In this document: positions 16,065 through 24,062 of the stretch, piece after piece
Position numbering within the stretch: position 1 is the stretch's first letter
Layout of the letters: the number at the start of each line of letters is the position of its first letter
Assembly: GCF_005943945.1 (NCBI RefSeq)
Contig: NZ_CP040710.1
Span: forward strand, 1,003,001-1,067,000
Length of the DNA: 64,000 nt
Direction: 5' to 3'
Source of the DNA: Aggregatimonas sangjinii
GTDB lineage: Bacteria > Bacteroidota > Bacteroidia > Flavobacteriales > Flavobacteriaceae
Made by a program: the position numbers and the translations under genes
Notes under the pieces: generated by a model
Seen by the model: the letters and a program-made list of their open reading frames with translations, nothing else
What the model was told of the DNA's origin: nothing
Databases searched by the model: none

Positions 16065-17299
16065 TCATTTTAGCAAGGATTGGTATATGAGCTGTCGCAT
16101 CATCGCACCGTAGTAGTTGTGGTAGGGTTGTACCTGCGTCATCAGGATTGCGATCAACTCTTCTTCAGGGTCGATAAAAAAGTAGGTGCAATAGGCACCG
16201 CTCCAATAATACTGACCGACGGAACCAAGCCTTTGCTTTCCGCAACATCAGTTGTAATTCCGAAACCGAGCCCGAAGCCTTGGCCAGGTGCCTGATAGAG
16301 ATTACCGACCTGATTCATCGTCATAAGTTCTACGGTCTTTGGGCTGAGGTATTGCCTTCCTTTCCAGATCCCCTTGTTCAAAAGCATTTGGCTAAAAACC
16401 ATATAATCGGTAGCGGTAGAAAAAAGTCCATGCGAACCCCCGTAGACCGTATTGCCCTCGATAGGCAATTGTTGATCAGAATTGACCATCTTCCCTTCAT
16501 CATTTCTATTGTGTACAGGGCCCCAACGGTTGTGCTTTTCCTGCGGGATATTATACCCGGTGTCCTTCATTCCTAAAGGGTCGAATAGGCGGATCTGTAG
16601 AAATTCTGCGGACGTCATTCCTGAAAAGTGTTCGATAAGCAAAGACAACACATCGGGAGAGGCGCTATAGTACCATTGTTCTCCCGGTTGACTTACCAAG
16701 GGCAGGCCGACCAAGGTGTTCACGCGACTCTCGATATTCTTTTGCGGATCAACATATAGGGCTTTGGCAATGGCGTTATCAAGTTCCGTTCCACCCAAGC
16801 CATGTGAAAAACCTGCCGTATGGGTCAATATTTGATGAATGGTCACTTTATTTTCGGCTGGCACGGTTGGGCTATCGAGACCTTTGTTTACGTCAGCCGC
16901 TACCTTGAGATCTTTGAATTCCGGCAGGTATTTCGAGACCGGATCGGTAAGCTGAAAATGCCCTTCCTCATAAAGCATCATAAAGGCTACGCTAACGATA
17001 GGCTTGGTCATAGACATGATATGAAGAATCTGATTTTCCTGCATTGGTGTGTTATCATTCATACTGCTTAAACCATAGGCTTTTTGGTGAACTACTTCAC
17101 CATTGAGCATAACGTAAGATACCGCTCCGGGTATGTTCCCTTCTTTCACCTCATTTTTGAGAAAAGTATCGTATCTGCCAAGCCGCTTCTTTGAAATGTT
17201 TTCTACCTTGGATTCCAACGCAATGGCTTGTGCTTGAGCTGTATATTGAAACGTAAATAGCAGAAGAGAAATGAAAAGTAAAGTGATTGTTTTTTGCAT
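16065..17299 (-). pseudogene. Serine hydrolase (class C beta-lactamase family), frameshifted near the C-terminus
   Basis: A secreted serine hydrolase with a signal peptide (ITLLFISLLLFTFQYTAQAQA). It has the SxxK motif (HIMSMTKPIVS), a Tyr motif (WYYSASPD) and a late HxG-like motif (GGSHGLFS), as in penicillin-binding-protein-like esterases. The uninterrupted frame ends at 16154 with an odd tail. One base missing at 16225-16226 (CC on the plus strand where CCC would keep the frame) explains it: in the restored frame the protein continues SVGQYYWSGAYCTYFF, then DPEEELIAILMTQVQPY, and ends in YQSLLK with TGA at 16065-16067. That tail is typical of the family and would give about 410 residues. 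Either the gene is a recent pseudogene or the base is a sequencing error; catalytic motifs lie upstream of the lesion. Confidence 0.85.
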
Positions 17300-17527
17300 T
17301 GGAAATCGTTTTGTTGGGAAGTGTTATATTCCATTGAATCAACTCATACAAGATAACTACTTTTCAACTATTTCGACCGGCTCTGTAAGGTATGTGCATA
17401 ATCGCAAGCCATAATTTCAGGATTTGGCATATTTTAAGGCTGTATCCTGTTCTTTTGTTAAAGAAATTTTTAACTTACGAGGCGAATTGAAAACCTAAAT
17501 AAATAACACCCTTAAAACGAAAGTACT

Positions 17528-17860
17528 ATGAGCGACAGAGATGACAAATTAGCGGCCCTAAAAGCAACAGCCGTATCCCAATTAAAGGAATGTGGCGTAT
17601 CGAACATCGACCATGATCAATTAGACGGCTACGTAAATAGCCTTCGGTCTATGGTAGATAATAAAGATGCCACCTTGGTTTCGGGTTCGGACGAGTCAGA
17701 GTTGGAAACCGTATACAGGAACTTCGTAGAAAAGAAATTAGGCGTTTCCGATAAAGAAAAAGGGATGTCGGCCATTCATAAGGTCGCCGATAAAATGTCC
17801 GGTATTCGTATGAAGAGTAGACCAGCATTCTATTATTTGGTAGCCCATGAGTTGAGCTAG
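17528..17860 (+). CDS. DUF2853 family protein
   Basis: A 110-residue soluble, highly charged protein. The pattern of an N-terminal helix, a TLVSGSDESELETV segment, then FVEKKLGVSDKEK and a closing SRPAFYYLVAHELS is that of DUF2853, a small all-helical family with no established function. The ATG at 17528 follows a long AT-rich leader. The gene stands alone, divergent from the serine hydrolase gene and convergent with the SMP-30 gene, and is closed by a strong terminator. Confidence 0.85.
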   Translation: MSDRDDKLAALKATAVSQLKECGVSNIDHDQLDGYVNSLRSMVDNKDATLVSGSDESELETVYRNFVEKKLGVSDKEKGMSAIHKVADKMSGIRMKSRPAFYYLVAHELS

Positions 17861-17886
17861 TCGAAGAATTTTAATGAATAGTAATC

Positions 17887-17917
17887 AGAGCCACCTTTAT
17901 TGCGTGGCTCTTTTTTT
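17887..17917 (+). terminator. Terminator after the DUF2853 gene
   Basis: AGAGCCAC pairs with GTGGCTCT across a nine-base loop, followed by seven T residues. Confidence 0.9.
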
Positions 17918-18047
17918 GGATAGTACTGTACATCTAAAAATTAGCTTTGGAGCGACAAGACCTGCCTCCGTCAGTCAGGGACAAGTTCACGTTTCAAGTT
18001 CAAAAAAGTTATGGTTCAGCGTAAGAAGTTGCTGGTTTTTTAATTTT

Positions 18048-18103
18048 CATCCAACATCCAACATCCAACATCCAACATCCAACATCCAACATCCAACATC
18101 TAA
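18048..18103. repeat. Heptanucleotide tandem array, locus 2 (CATCCAA)
   Basis: Seven perfect copies of CATCCAA (18048-18096) followed by one copy with a single change, CATCTAA (18097-18103). The change supplies the stop codon of the minus-strand SMP-30 gene: CTA at 18100-18102 reads as TAG. The array therefore starts at the very end of that coding sequence and runs away from it into the gap between two convergent genes. A looser run with GTTCACG, TTTCAAG and TTCAAAA units lies 45-65 bases before it. Confidence 0.95.
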
Positions 18104-19014
18104 TTCCGTACCCCCTTCACATTCATCTGCAGCGTAAACACCGAGTCCATTGCGGTTATGAACAAGAGGTCTTGATTTGGCCCCCCAAAAGTAACGTTGG
18201 CCGTCCATTTTTTCCCGGTGGGAATATGTTCTATTTGCTTTCCATTCTTATCGAATACGGTAACGCCATCCCCGGTCAGGTAGACATTTCCTTGATTGTC
18301 AATCGTCATTCCATCGGAACCCAGCTCGCAAAATAATGTCCCTTCCGATAGCATTCCATCTTCCAATATTTCGTAGGAGTACGTTTTATTGTTTCCCCTG
18401 TCCGAAACAAAAAGAGTTTTACCATCGGCACTACCAATAATGCCGTTAGGCCTGGCAAAATCATCTATCACTACTTTAATGTTGCCCATATCGGGGGAAA
18501 TATAATATACCTGTTCTTTTTTCATTGCACTTTCACTACGTTCCCAATAAGGTCTTTGATAATAAGGATCGGTAAAATAAATGCCACCGTTCGGGTCGAC
18601 CCAAAGATCGTTGGGTCCGTTAAGGTCGAGGCCTTCGAATTGTTCCCAGAGTACCGTAACGTTCTTATCGGAATCGATACGCCACAATTGAAATTTCTCA
18701 TCGGCACAAGCGAGAAGATTTCCTTCGTGATCGAAATAAAGTCCGTTTGCGCGTCCGGAGGGCTGCATAAATACTGAAACCCCTTCGTCGGGAGACCATT
18801 TCAAGATTCGGTTGTTCGGTTGATCTGTAAAAAAGACATTACCCTCGGCATCTACCGCAGGCCCCTCCGTAAAGGTATAATCATCGGCGACCAGAACGAG
18901 TTCGGCACCTTCGGCAATGATATCGGAATGTTGGCTTTGACAAGCGGCAGAAGACATGAGAAGAGCCACCAAGGGTATAAATGTAATTTTTAGATTTAAA
19001 GTCATAAGAATCAT
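18100..19014 (-). CDS. SMP-30/gluconolactonase-family lipoprotein
   Basis: A 304-residue exported protein. The signal segment ends in MSSAACQSQ, a fitting lipobox. The rest is a six-bladed SMP-30/LRE-like propeller: FTEGPAVDAEGNVFFTD, GLDLNGPNDLWVDPNGGIYFTDP and ARPNGIIGSADGKTLFVSD contain the conserved metal-site Glu, Asn and Asp. Members hydrolyse sugar lactones or similar esters. The ATG overlaps the upstream deacylase-like gene by four bases (ATGA), so the two are coupled; a second ATG three codons on is possible. Its stop codon lies inside the last unit of the heptamer array. Confidence 0.88.
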   Translation of the reverse strand: MILMTLNLKITFIPLVALLMSSAACQSQHSDIIAEGAELVLVADDYTFTEGPAVDAEGNVFFTDQPNNRILKWSPDEGVSVFMQPSGRANGLYFDHEGNLLACADEKFQLWRIDSDKNVTVLWEQFEGLDLNGPNDLWVDPNGGIYFTDPYYQRPYWERSESAMKKEQVYYISPDMGNIKVVIDDFARPNGIIGSADGKTLFVSDRGNNKTYSYEILEDGMLSEGTLFCELGSDGMTIDNQGNVYLTGDGVTVFDKNGKQIEHIPTGKKWTANVTFGGPNQDLLFITAMDSVFTLQMNVKGVRN

Positions 19015-20669
19015 TTAGTGTTTTCCTTCCATCCCGGTCCACGAACTACTCTGCCGGGTAAAGCACCTGTATGTTCGCCTTTTTCTAGGACGGGAGTGCC
19101 GTTTACCAATACGTATTGCATTCCAGTGGCGTATTGGTGTGGTTTTTCGAAAGTGGCATTGTCGGTTATGGTATTTGCATCGAAGATAGTAATATCGGCA
19201 TAGTACCCTTCTTTAAGGGCACCCCGTTTCTTTAGTTTAAGATTGGTGGCAGGGAGTGTGGTCAGCTTATATATGGCCTCCTCTAATGAAAGTACCTTTT
19301 CTTCTCGCACGTATTTTCCCAAAAGTCGCGCAAAAGAGCCATACGCCCGGGGATGTGTACTTTGTTCCAAAAATACACCTTCATTGGTGTAGGAACCGGC
19401 ATCGGAGCAAATAGACATATACGGAAGGGCCAATTTTTTCTTTATGTTTTCTTCCGACATCGAAAAATAAACCACTTGTATGCGGCTGTCGTCTTCACGA
19501 ATAAGATCGACAATAGTTTCCGCAGGCGAAATATTGCGCTCCTTGGCAATATCGGCCAGCGTTTTTCCGATGTTGGTGCGCATTGCTTTGTTCCGAAAAC
19601 CGACCATAAGAATATTTTCTGGCGGTACGTGAAAATCGACCTCCTTGATCATTTGTTCCCTCTTCTCTTGTTGACCGATAAGCTTCATGGTCGCGGCATG
19701 TCCGCCTTCCTTGGCCCATGCTGGGAGTAGTACATTCAATCCGGTCGAGCTCGCATTGTACATATACATGTCGGTCGTTATGGGCAACCCTCTTTTTCGA
19801 GCGGTCTCAACAAGGGAAATGGCGGAATCCAATAAGTGCCAATTCGCATCGCCGGATGCCTTAAAATGATAGATTTCGGCTGCTATGTTCGCTTTTTCGG
19901 AAATGGTGATCAGTTCATTTACCGCTTCGAGCAAATCCCCTTCCTCATCGCGAATGTGGGATATGTACATCCCGTCATATTTCGAGACCTCTTTGGCCAA
20001 TTCAATAATTTCATCGGTTGTCGCATGGCCACTGGGCACGTATATCAGAGAAGTAGAAAGACCTACTGCCCCTTCTTCCATAGCTTCTCGCGTCAGGCGT
20101 TTCATGGTTTCCATTTCCGCATCGGTAGGTGGCCTGTTCTCGTAACCAATCGTATGTTTTCGTAAGGTGGCATTTCCGATAAAGGAAGCAATATTCGTAG
20201 AAACGCCTTTATTTTCAAGGTATTCAAGATACTCGCCAAGCGTAGACCATTCGATATCGTAAGTTAGGGTAGACTGGCCCGCTTTCATATCTTCCTTCAT
20301 AGCATCGTTTAAAGGACCCATTGAATTTCCCTCACCAAGTACTTCCAAGGTCACCCCTTGCCTGATATCGCCCTGTGATCTACCGTCGACGATGAGCGAT
20401 TCATTGGCCCAGCTCAGCATATTGATGAACCCTGGCGCGACGGTGAGTCCTGTGGCATCAATTATCGAACGACCTTTTGCATCATCTAATTTCCCGATAG
20501 CCGCAATCGTATCGGCATTGATGCCGATGTCCCCTTGATAGGCTTTTTCGCCGGAGCCATCCAAAATCTCACCGTTTTTGATCAGCACATCGAAGGTGGT
20601 CGCAGGACCGGTACAGCCGATAATCAGAAGGCATAACGGTAGCACGTACTTTAAGATGACAATTTTCAT
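19011..20669 (-). CDS. N-acyl-D-amino-acid deacylase-like amidohydrolase lacking the HxH motif
   Basis: A 552-residue lipoprotein (signal ending LLIIGCTGPA). It follows the D-aminoacylase pattern throughout: an N-terminal beta-sandwich (LIKNGEILDGSGEKAYQGD), QGVTLEVLGEGNSMGP, IYHFKASGDANWHLLDSA, DMYMYNASSTGLNVLLPAW, and SICSDAGSYTNEG with the catalytic aspartate. Where active members have APGFIDxHxHxD, this protein reads APGFINMLSWANESL, so both first-motif histidines and the following Asp are gone. It may use a different metal arrangement or be non-catalytic. It is coupled to the SMP-30 gene, suggesting joint processing of one substrate in the periplasm. Confidence 0.85.
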   Translation of the reverse strand: MKIVILKYVLPLCLLIIGCTGPATTFDVLIKNGEILDGSGEKAYQGDIGINADTIAAIGKLDDAKGRSIIDATGLTVAPGFINMLSWANESLIVDGRSQGDIRQGVTLEVLGEGNSMGPLNDAMKEDMKAGQSTLTYDIEWSTLGEYLEYLENKGVSTNIASFIGNATLRKHTIGYENRPPTDAEMETMKRLTREAMEEGAVGLSTSLIYVPSGHATTDEIIELAKEVSKYDGMYISHIRDEEGDLLEAVNELITISEKANIAAEIYHFKASGDANWHLLDSAISLVETARKRGLPITTDMYMYNASSTGLNVLLPAWAKEGGHAATMKLIGQQEKREQMIKEVDFHVPPENILMVGFRNKAMRTNIGKTLADIAKERNISPAETIVDLIREDDSRIQVVYFSMSEENIKKKLALPYMSICSDAGSYTNEGVFLEQSTHPRAYGSFARLLGKYVREEKVLSLEEAIYKLTTLPATNLKLKKRGALKEGYYADITIFDANTITDNATFEKPHQYATGMQYVLVNGTPVLEKGEHTGALPGRVVRGPGWKENTK

Positions 20670-20762
20670 TTCAAATTAGTATTAGAAGTTTCTAAATATA
20701 GTTAAAATAGAATAATGGACATTTACTCCATACAAGCAACGCACCATAAGCCGACGTATTCG

Positions 20763-20770
20763 TATTTTTG
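20763..20770 (+). promoter_or_regulatory. Probable mazG -7 box (TATTTTTG)
   Basis: An exact TAnnTTTG match 14 bases before the mazG ATG. No TTG is found at the expected upstream spacing. Confidence 0.5.
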
Positions 20771-20784
20771 ATCAAATTTTAAGG

Positions 20785-21558
20785 ATGAATTCCAGGGAAG
20801 AACAACTCAAAGCTTTTGACCGCTTACTCACCATCATGGACGAACTACGTGCGCAATGCCCGTGGGACAAGAAGCAAACGATGCAAAGCTTACGCCATTT
20901 GACCATCGAGGAAACCTATGAACTGGGTGACGCTATTTTGGAGAATGATTTGGAGGAAGTAAAAAAGGAACTTGGCGATGTGCTGCTTCACCTTGTTTTT
21001 TATGCCAAAATAGGCAGTGAGACAAACGATTTTGATATTGCCGATGTCTGCAATGATATCTGTGAAAAGCTCATCAATCGTCATCCGCATATTTATGGAG
21101 ACGTTACCGTAGCCGACGAGGAAGACGTAAAGCGAAATTGGGAGAATATAAAATTATCAGAGGGTAAGAAAAGTGTTTTGGAGGGCGTGCCGAACAGCTT
21201 GCCGGCTTTGGTAAAGGCCAATAGGATTCAGGACAAGGTCGCAGGTGTAGGCTTCGATTGGGAAAGACCGGAACAGGTTTGGGAAAAAGTTCAGGAGGAG
21301 TTGGAAGAGTTTCAAGACGAGGTTAAAAAAGGCGATAGGCTAAAAATGGAAGCCGAATTCGGGGATGTACTCTTTTCTATGGTGAATTATGCCCGTTTTT
21401 TGGATATCAACCCTGAAAATGCCCTAGAGCGGACGAACAAAAAATTCATCAAACGCTTTCAGTATCTGGAAGGTAAGGCGAAAGGTATTGGAAAGTCCCT
21501 AAAGGAAATGACCTTGGCCGAGATGGATGTTTTTTGGGAGGAAGCAAAGAAACAGTAG
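20785..21558 (+). CDS. mazG: Nucleoside triphosphate pyrophosphohydrolase MazG
   Basis: A 257-residue house-cleaning enzyme that hydrolyses NTPs to NMP and pyrophosphate. Two tandem MazG folds are visible. The first has CPWDKKQTMQSLRHLTIEE and ELGDVLLHLVFYAKI, the Mg-binding EExxE...ExxD pattern. The second has ELEEFQDEVKK and EAEFGDVLFSMVNYAR. The central LEGVPNSLPALVKANRIQDKV linker is conserved in the family. It has its own promoter box and no co-directional neighbour. Confidence 0.94.
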   Translation: MNSREEQLKAFDRLLTIMDELRAQCPWDKKQTMQSLRHLTIEETYELGDAILENDLEEVKKELGDVLLHLVFYAKIGSETNDFDIADVCNDICEKLINRHPHIYGDVTVADEEDVKRNWENIKLSEGKKSVLEGVPNSLPALVKANRIQDKVAGVGFDWERPEQVWEKVQEELEEFQDEVKKGDRLKMEAEFGDVLFSMVNYARFLDINPENALERTNKKFIKRFQYLEGKAKGIGKSLKEMTLAEMDVFWEEAKKQ

Positions 21559-21793
21559 GCGGTGGGCATTTGGCAGTACCGGATGGCATGCTCTCTTTTC
21601 TAAATCTCCGGGGTTGCCGTCAAGCCGTACGCAAATCATATTCCAAACCTATCAATCCCTAACCCTTGAATTCCGTTAAGTATTCCGATACGGCTGAAAT
21701 GGGGTTCGCATAATCTGTGCAATTTACATTGCAGTCTTAAATTTTGGGTCTAAAAGCGCAGCGGTCTTACATCTTCAAAGGGATAGTGACGAC

Positions 21794-22321
21794 TTATTTC
21801 CCGAACTTTTCTTTGTTGAATTTTTCCGATTCTCCTTTGGGAATCGATAGCGAAACCCAATCGTTACCTTTAATCATTTTACCCAATAAAACGATTTGTC
21901 CTACGTGGCTTGCATAGTGGGCTAATTGCCGATTGATAGCTTCAATAAGAGTATGCTTTTCATTGCGTATCAGTATAACGGAATCAAAATTGTCTTCATT
22001 GATTGCGTTCAGGGCATCGAAGACGCATTGCCACCCATTTTCCCAAGCATGCAGAATTTCGGTTTTGGTCGTGTAGGGATCGGTGAATTCCGTTTCGCGG
22101 TCGCGCCAGGATTTTTCACCGTCTTCGGTCAAGAAATTAGTCCACCTGCTACGCATATTGCCCACCATGTGCTTAACGATAATGGCGATGGAATTGTCCG
22201 AGTCTGAATGCGTCCAATAAAAATCCTTTTCTGAAAGCTGATCAAAAGTTTTATTGCCGAGCATCCGATATCTCTTAAACTCGAAAAAAGCACTCTTGAT
22301 GTAATTCGCGGCCTGGCTCAT
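21794..22321 (-). CDS. DUF1572 / DinB-like protein
   Basis: A 175-residue four-helix-bundle protein of the DinB/YfiT superfamily, matching the DUF1572 subgroup. Histidines spaced as in a metal-binding triad are visible: IVKHMVGNMRSRW near residue 50 and LAHYASHVGQIVLLGKM near residue 140. The conserved MRSRWTNFLTEDGEK segment follows the first. Members include thiol-dependent transferases, but no activity can be assigned here. It is followed upstream by a terminator from msrB and is likely transcribed alone. Confidence 0.8.
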   Translation of the reverse strand: MSQAANYIKSAFFEFKRYRMLGNKTFDQLSEKDFYWTHSDSDNSIAIIVKHMVGNMRSRWTNFLTEDGEKSWRDRETEFTDPYTTKTEILHAWENGWQCVFDALNAINEDNFDSVILIRNEKHTLIEAINRQLAHYASHVGQIVLLGKMIKGNDWVSLSIPKGESEKFNKEKFGK

Positions 22322-22361
22322 GTGGCAATTTAGTCTCTAAAAAACTGGTTTGTTGAATATA

Positions 22362-22402
22362 CTAAAATAAAAAATCCCAAATCCTTTAAGGACTTGGGAT
22401 TT
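22362..22402 (-). terminator. Terminator after msrB
   Basis: On the minus strand a 13-base stem (AAATCCCAAGTCC, with one mismatch to its partner) is followed by ATTTTTTATTTT. It separates msrB from the DUF1572 gene. Confidence 0.85.
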
Positions 22403-22422
22403 AGAATTTGGTGTATGATGCG

Positions 22423-22923
22423 CTATTTGTTGTCAGGCACGAAATCCAAGGCGACCCCATTGATACAATGGCGAAGCCCCGTAGGTTCCGGCCCGTCGTT
22501 AAAAACATGACCTAAGTGTCCGCCACAAGTGGCACAGTGTTCCTCGGTACGTTCATAACCGGTCTTATAATCGACATCGTAGGCCACATTGCCTTCGATC
22601 TCTTTATAAAAACTAGGCCACCCGGTACCGGAATCGAATTTGGTTTCACTCTTGAACACTGGCGTACCACAACCGGCGCAGACATAGGTGCCTTCGGCCT
22701 TATTGTCGAGTAAATCGCTAGTAAACGGACTCTCGGTTGCTGCTTCCCGCAATACGTAATACTCATCCTCGGCAAGCTCCGCCTTCCATTCCGCCTTCGT
22801 TTTAGTCACTTCAAATGAAGTTTCGGTCTTGGCTTCGGCTTTTGTCGCCATTTCCTCTTTTTGTGCATTGCCCTTACATCCCATAAATACAAGACATAAG
22901 CCTAGTACTATTTGCTTTATCAT
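22423..22923 (-). CDS. msrB: Peptide-methionine (R)-S-oxide reductase, lipoprotein form
   Basis: A 166-residue protein that reduces methionine R-sulfoxide. The start at 22923 puts a lipoprotein signal first (IVLGLCLVFMGCKGNAQ); an in-frame extension upstream would hide it. The zinc-site CxxC pairs are YVCAGCGTPVF and HCATCGGHLGH; FDSGTGWPSFY is the family signature and GLRHCINGVALDF carries the catalytic cysteine. The signal indicates action in the periplasm or at the outer membrane, repairing oxidised envelope proteins. A charged 25-residue linker separates anchor and enzyme. No msrA is adjacent. Confidence 0.93.
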   Translation of the reverse strand: MIKQIVLGLCLVFMGCKGNAQKEEMATKAEAKTETSFEVTKTKAEWKAELAEDEYYVLREAATESPFTSDLLDNKAEGTYVCAGCGTPVFKSETKFDSGTGWPSFYKEIEGNVAYDVDYKTGYERTEEHCATCGGHLGHVFNDGPEPTGLRHCINGVALDFVPDNK

Positions 22924-23112
22924 ATGATTTTGTTTTTCTATTCGTCGCTTTTCGCTGCGTTTCCTTTCAAATTTAAGGCTTTTTCGAACTAATCTGCTCA
23001 TCCTTTCGAAAGGAGTTTGAATTTAATGCGTGAACACACCATTCGCCAGCAGGAAACAAGGAATAAGCGCAAGGTATACCGATTTGGATTTGAATTTTTT
23101 ACTCTAAATTTT

Positions 23113-23252
23113 CTCCATTCTCCATTCTCCATTCTCCATTCTCTTTTCTCTTTTCTCTTTTCTCCATTCTCCATTCTCTGTTCTCTGTTCTCCGCTTTCC
23201 GCATCGAACATACAACATCGAGCACCGCGCATCCAACATCCTGTATCCCGTC
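23113..23252. repeat. Heptanucleotide tandem array, locus 3 (20 units)
   Basis: Exactly twenty 7-base units in unbroken phase over 140 bases. In order: CTCCATT four times, CTCTTTT three times, CTCCATT twice, CTCTGTT twice, then CTCCGCT, TTCCGCA, TCGAACA, TACAACA, TCGAGCA, CCGCGCA, TCCAACA, TCCTGTA, TCCCGTC. The first half is homogeneous and the second keeps the period while the units drift. One unit, TCCAACA, is a rotation of the locus 2 unit. The array lies between the msrB start and the collagen-like gene's terminator. Open frames across it in several phases are a by-product of the period. Confidence 0.9.
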
Positions 23253-23254
23253 CT

Positions 23255-23292
23255 AAAAGAAAAACCCCGCTCTCATAGAAGAAAGCAAGGTT
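23255..23292 (-). terminator. Terminator after the collagen-like gene
   Basis: On the minus strand AACCTTGCTTTC pairs (with G-T wobbles) with GAGAGCGGGGTT, followed by TTTCTTTT. It lies immediately beside the heptamer array. Confidence 0.7.
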
Positions 23293-23319
23293 ATCTCGTT
23301 TTGTATACAACGGAAAGGT

Positions 23320-23877
23320 CTAGTTCACTTTTACCCTTTGAACATCTTTTTCCTTCACGCCCAACAACTGCATCACCGCGTCTACATTACTTCGATCAAA
23401 ACGGGACCCCTGAGCTTGCTCGGCAGGAATAATAGCAATTCGGAAGATTTGGTCATCGGTATCGGCAGCGGGCAGTGTGCCTATATCAAAATCGGCCTCA
23501 AGGAACATGGTCACGTCAAAAAAAGTATGCTCATAATTGTACTGTAAAAGTCCTTGGTCTAAAATTCGGGTCTGCGGCATTAGTCTCCAAATATCTACCG
23601 GGTCGCCATTAGTATCCTCGGTCTGGTCCCATAGTAGATAGACCAGAACGACATCGGTTTCAAAAACCTCTATTGACTGTGGAAACTCATAAAAAATACT
23701 ATAATCACCGTCTGCATCAAATGTTCCCTGTATATCAACCACCTGACCTAGAATGTTAACACCATCAACACCATCCACACCATCCCTACCATCAAAACCG
23801 TCTAGTCCGTCCCGACCGGAACAGGAAATCACTAAAAGCGACAATAACATACTGAGATAAAAAATAGATTTTTTCAT
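23320..23877 (-). CDS. Collagen-like lipoprotein
   Basis: A 185-residue exported protein. The signal ends LLVISCSGRD, a lipobox, and is followed at once by seven Gly-X-Y triplets (GRD GLD GFD GRD GVD GVD GVN). Asp at Y in six of seven makes this a short, acidic collagen-like stalk. The remaining 140 residues form a beta-rich domain (YSIFYEFPQSIEVFETD, LVYLLWDQTE) without a clear family. Similar short-stalk lipoproteins occur in other Flavobacteriaceae; no function is known. Trimerisation through the collagen segment is an inference. Confidence 0.75.
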   Translation of the reverse strand: MKKSIFYLSMLLSLLVISCSGRDGLDGFDGRDGVDGVDGVNILGQVVDIQGTFDADGDYSIFYEFPQSIEVFETDVVLVYLLWDQTEDTNGDPVDIWRLMPQTRILDQGLLQYNYEHTFFDVTMFLEADFDIGTLPAADTDDQIFRIAIIPAEQAQGSRFDRSNVDAVMQLLGVKEKDVQRVKVN

Positions 23878-24037
23878 AATAACTGATTTAAATTTTTGGT
23901 TTCGACAATAATCCGGTCGATTGTGATGAGAGTTTCAAAAAGCGTTCCACTTTTTATTGTGAAACGCATTTTTTTCATTTTAGGTATAAAAACGAAAGGA
24001 ATACCCCGCAAAAAATAGCTTATATCGCAAAGTTGTT

Positions 24038-24045
24038 TAGATTTG
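24038..24045 (+). promoter_or_regulatory. Probable glgB -7 box (TAGATTTG)
   Basis: An exact TAnnTTTG match 17 bases before the ATG at 24063. It rules out an earlier TTG at 24033 as the start, since that codon lies upstream of the box. Confidence 0.55.
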
Positions 24046-24062
24046 TCAAAATACCTAGCCAC

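Noticed and set aside
21717-21734. TGCAAT/ATTGCA inverted repeat in the gap after mazG as a terminator
   Set aside because: The stem is only six bases, AT-rich and followed by mixed sequence.
15900-23260. The heptamer arrays as a CRISPR
   Set aside because: Units are seven bases with no spacers of constant length and there are no cas genes.
22998-23310. Open reading frames of 60-80 codons on both strands across the third heptamer array
   Set aside because: A 7-base period gives a 21-base repeating codon pattern, so a unit without stop codons stays open in all phases. The predicted peptides are low complexity and there is no family match.
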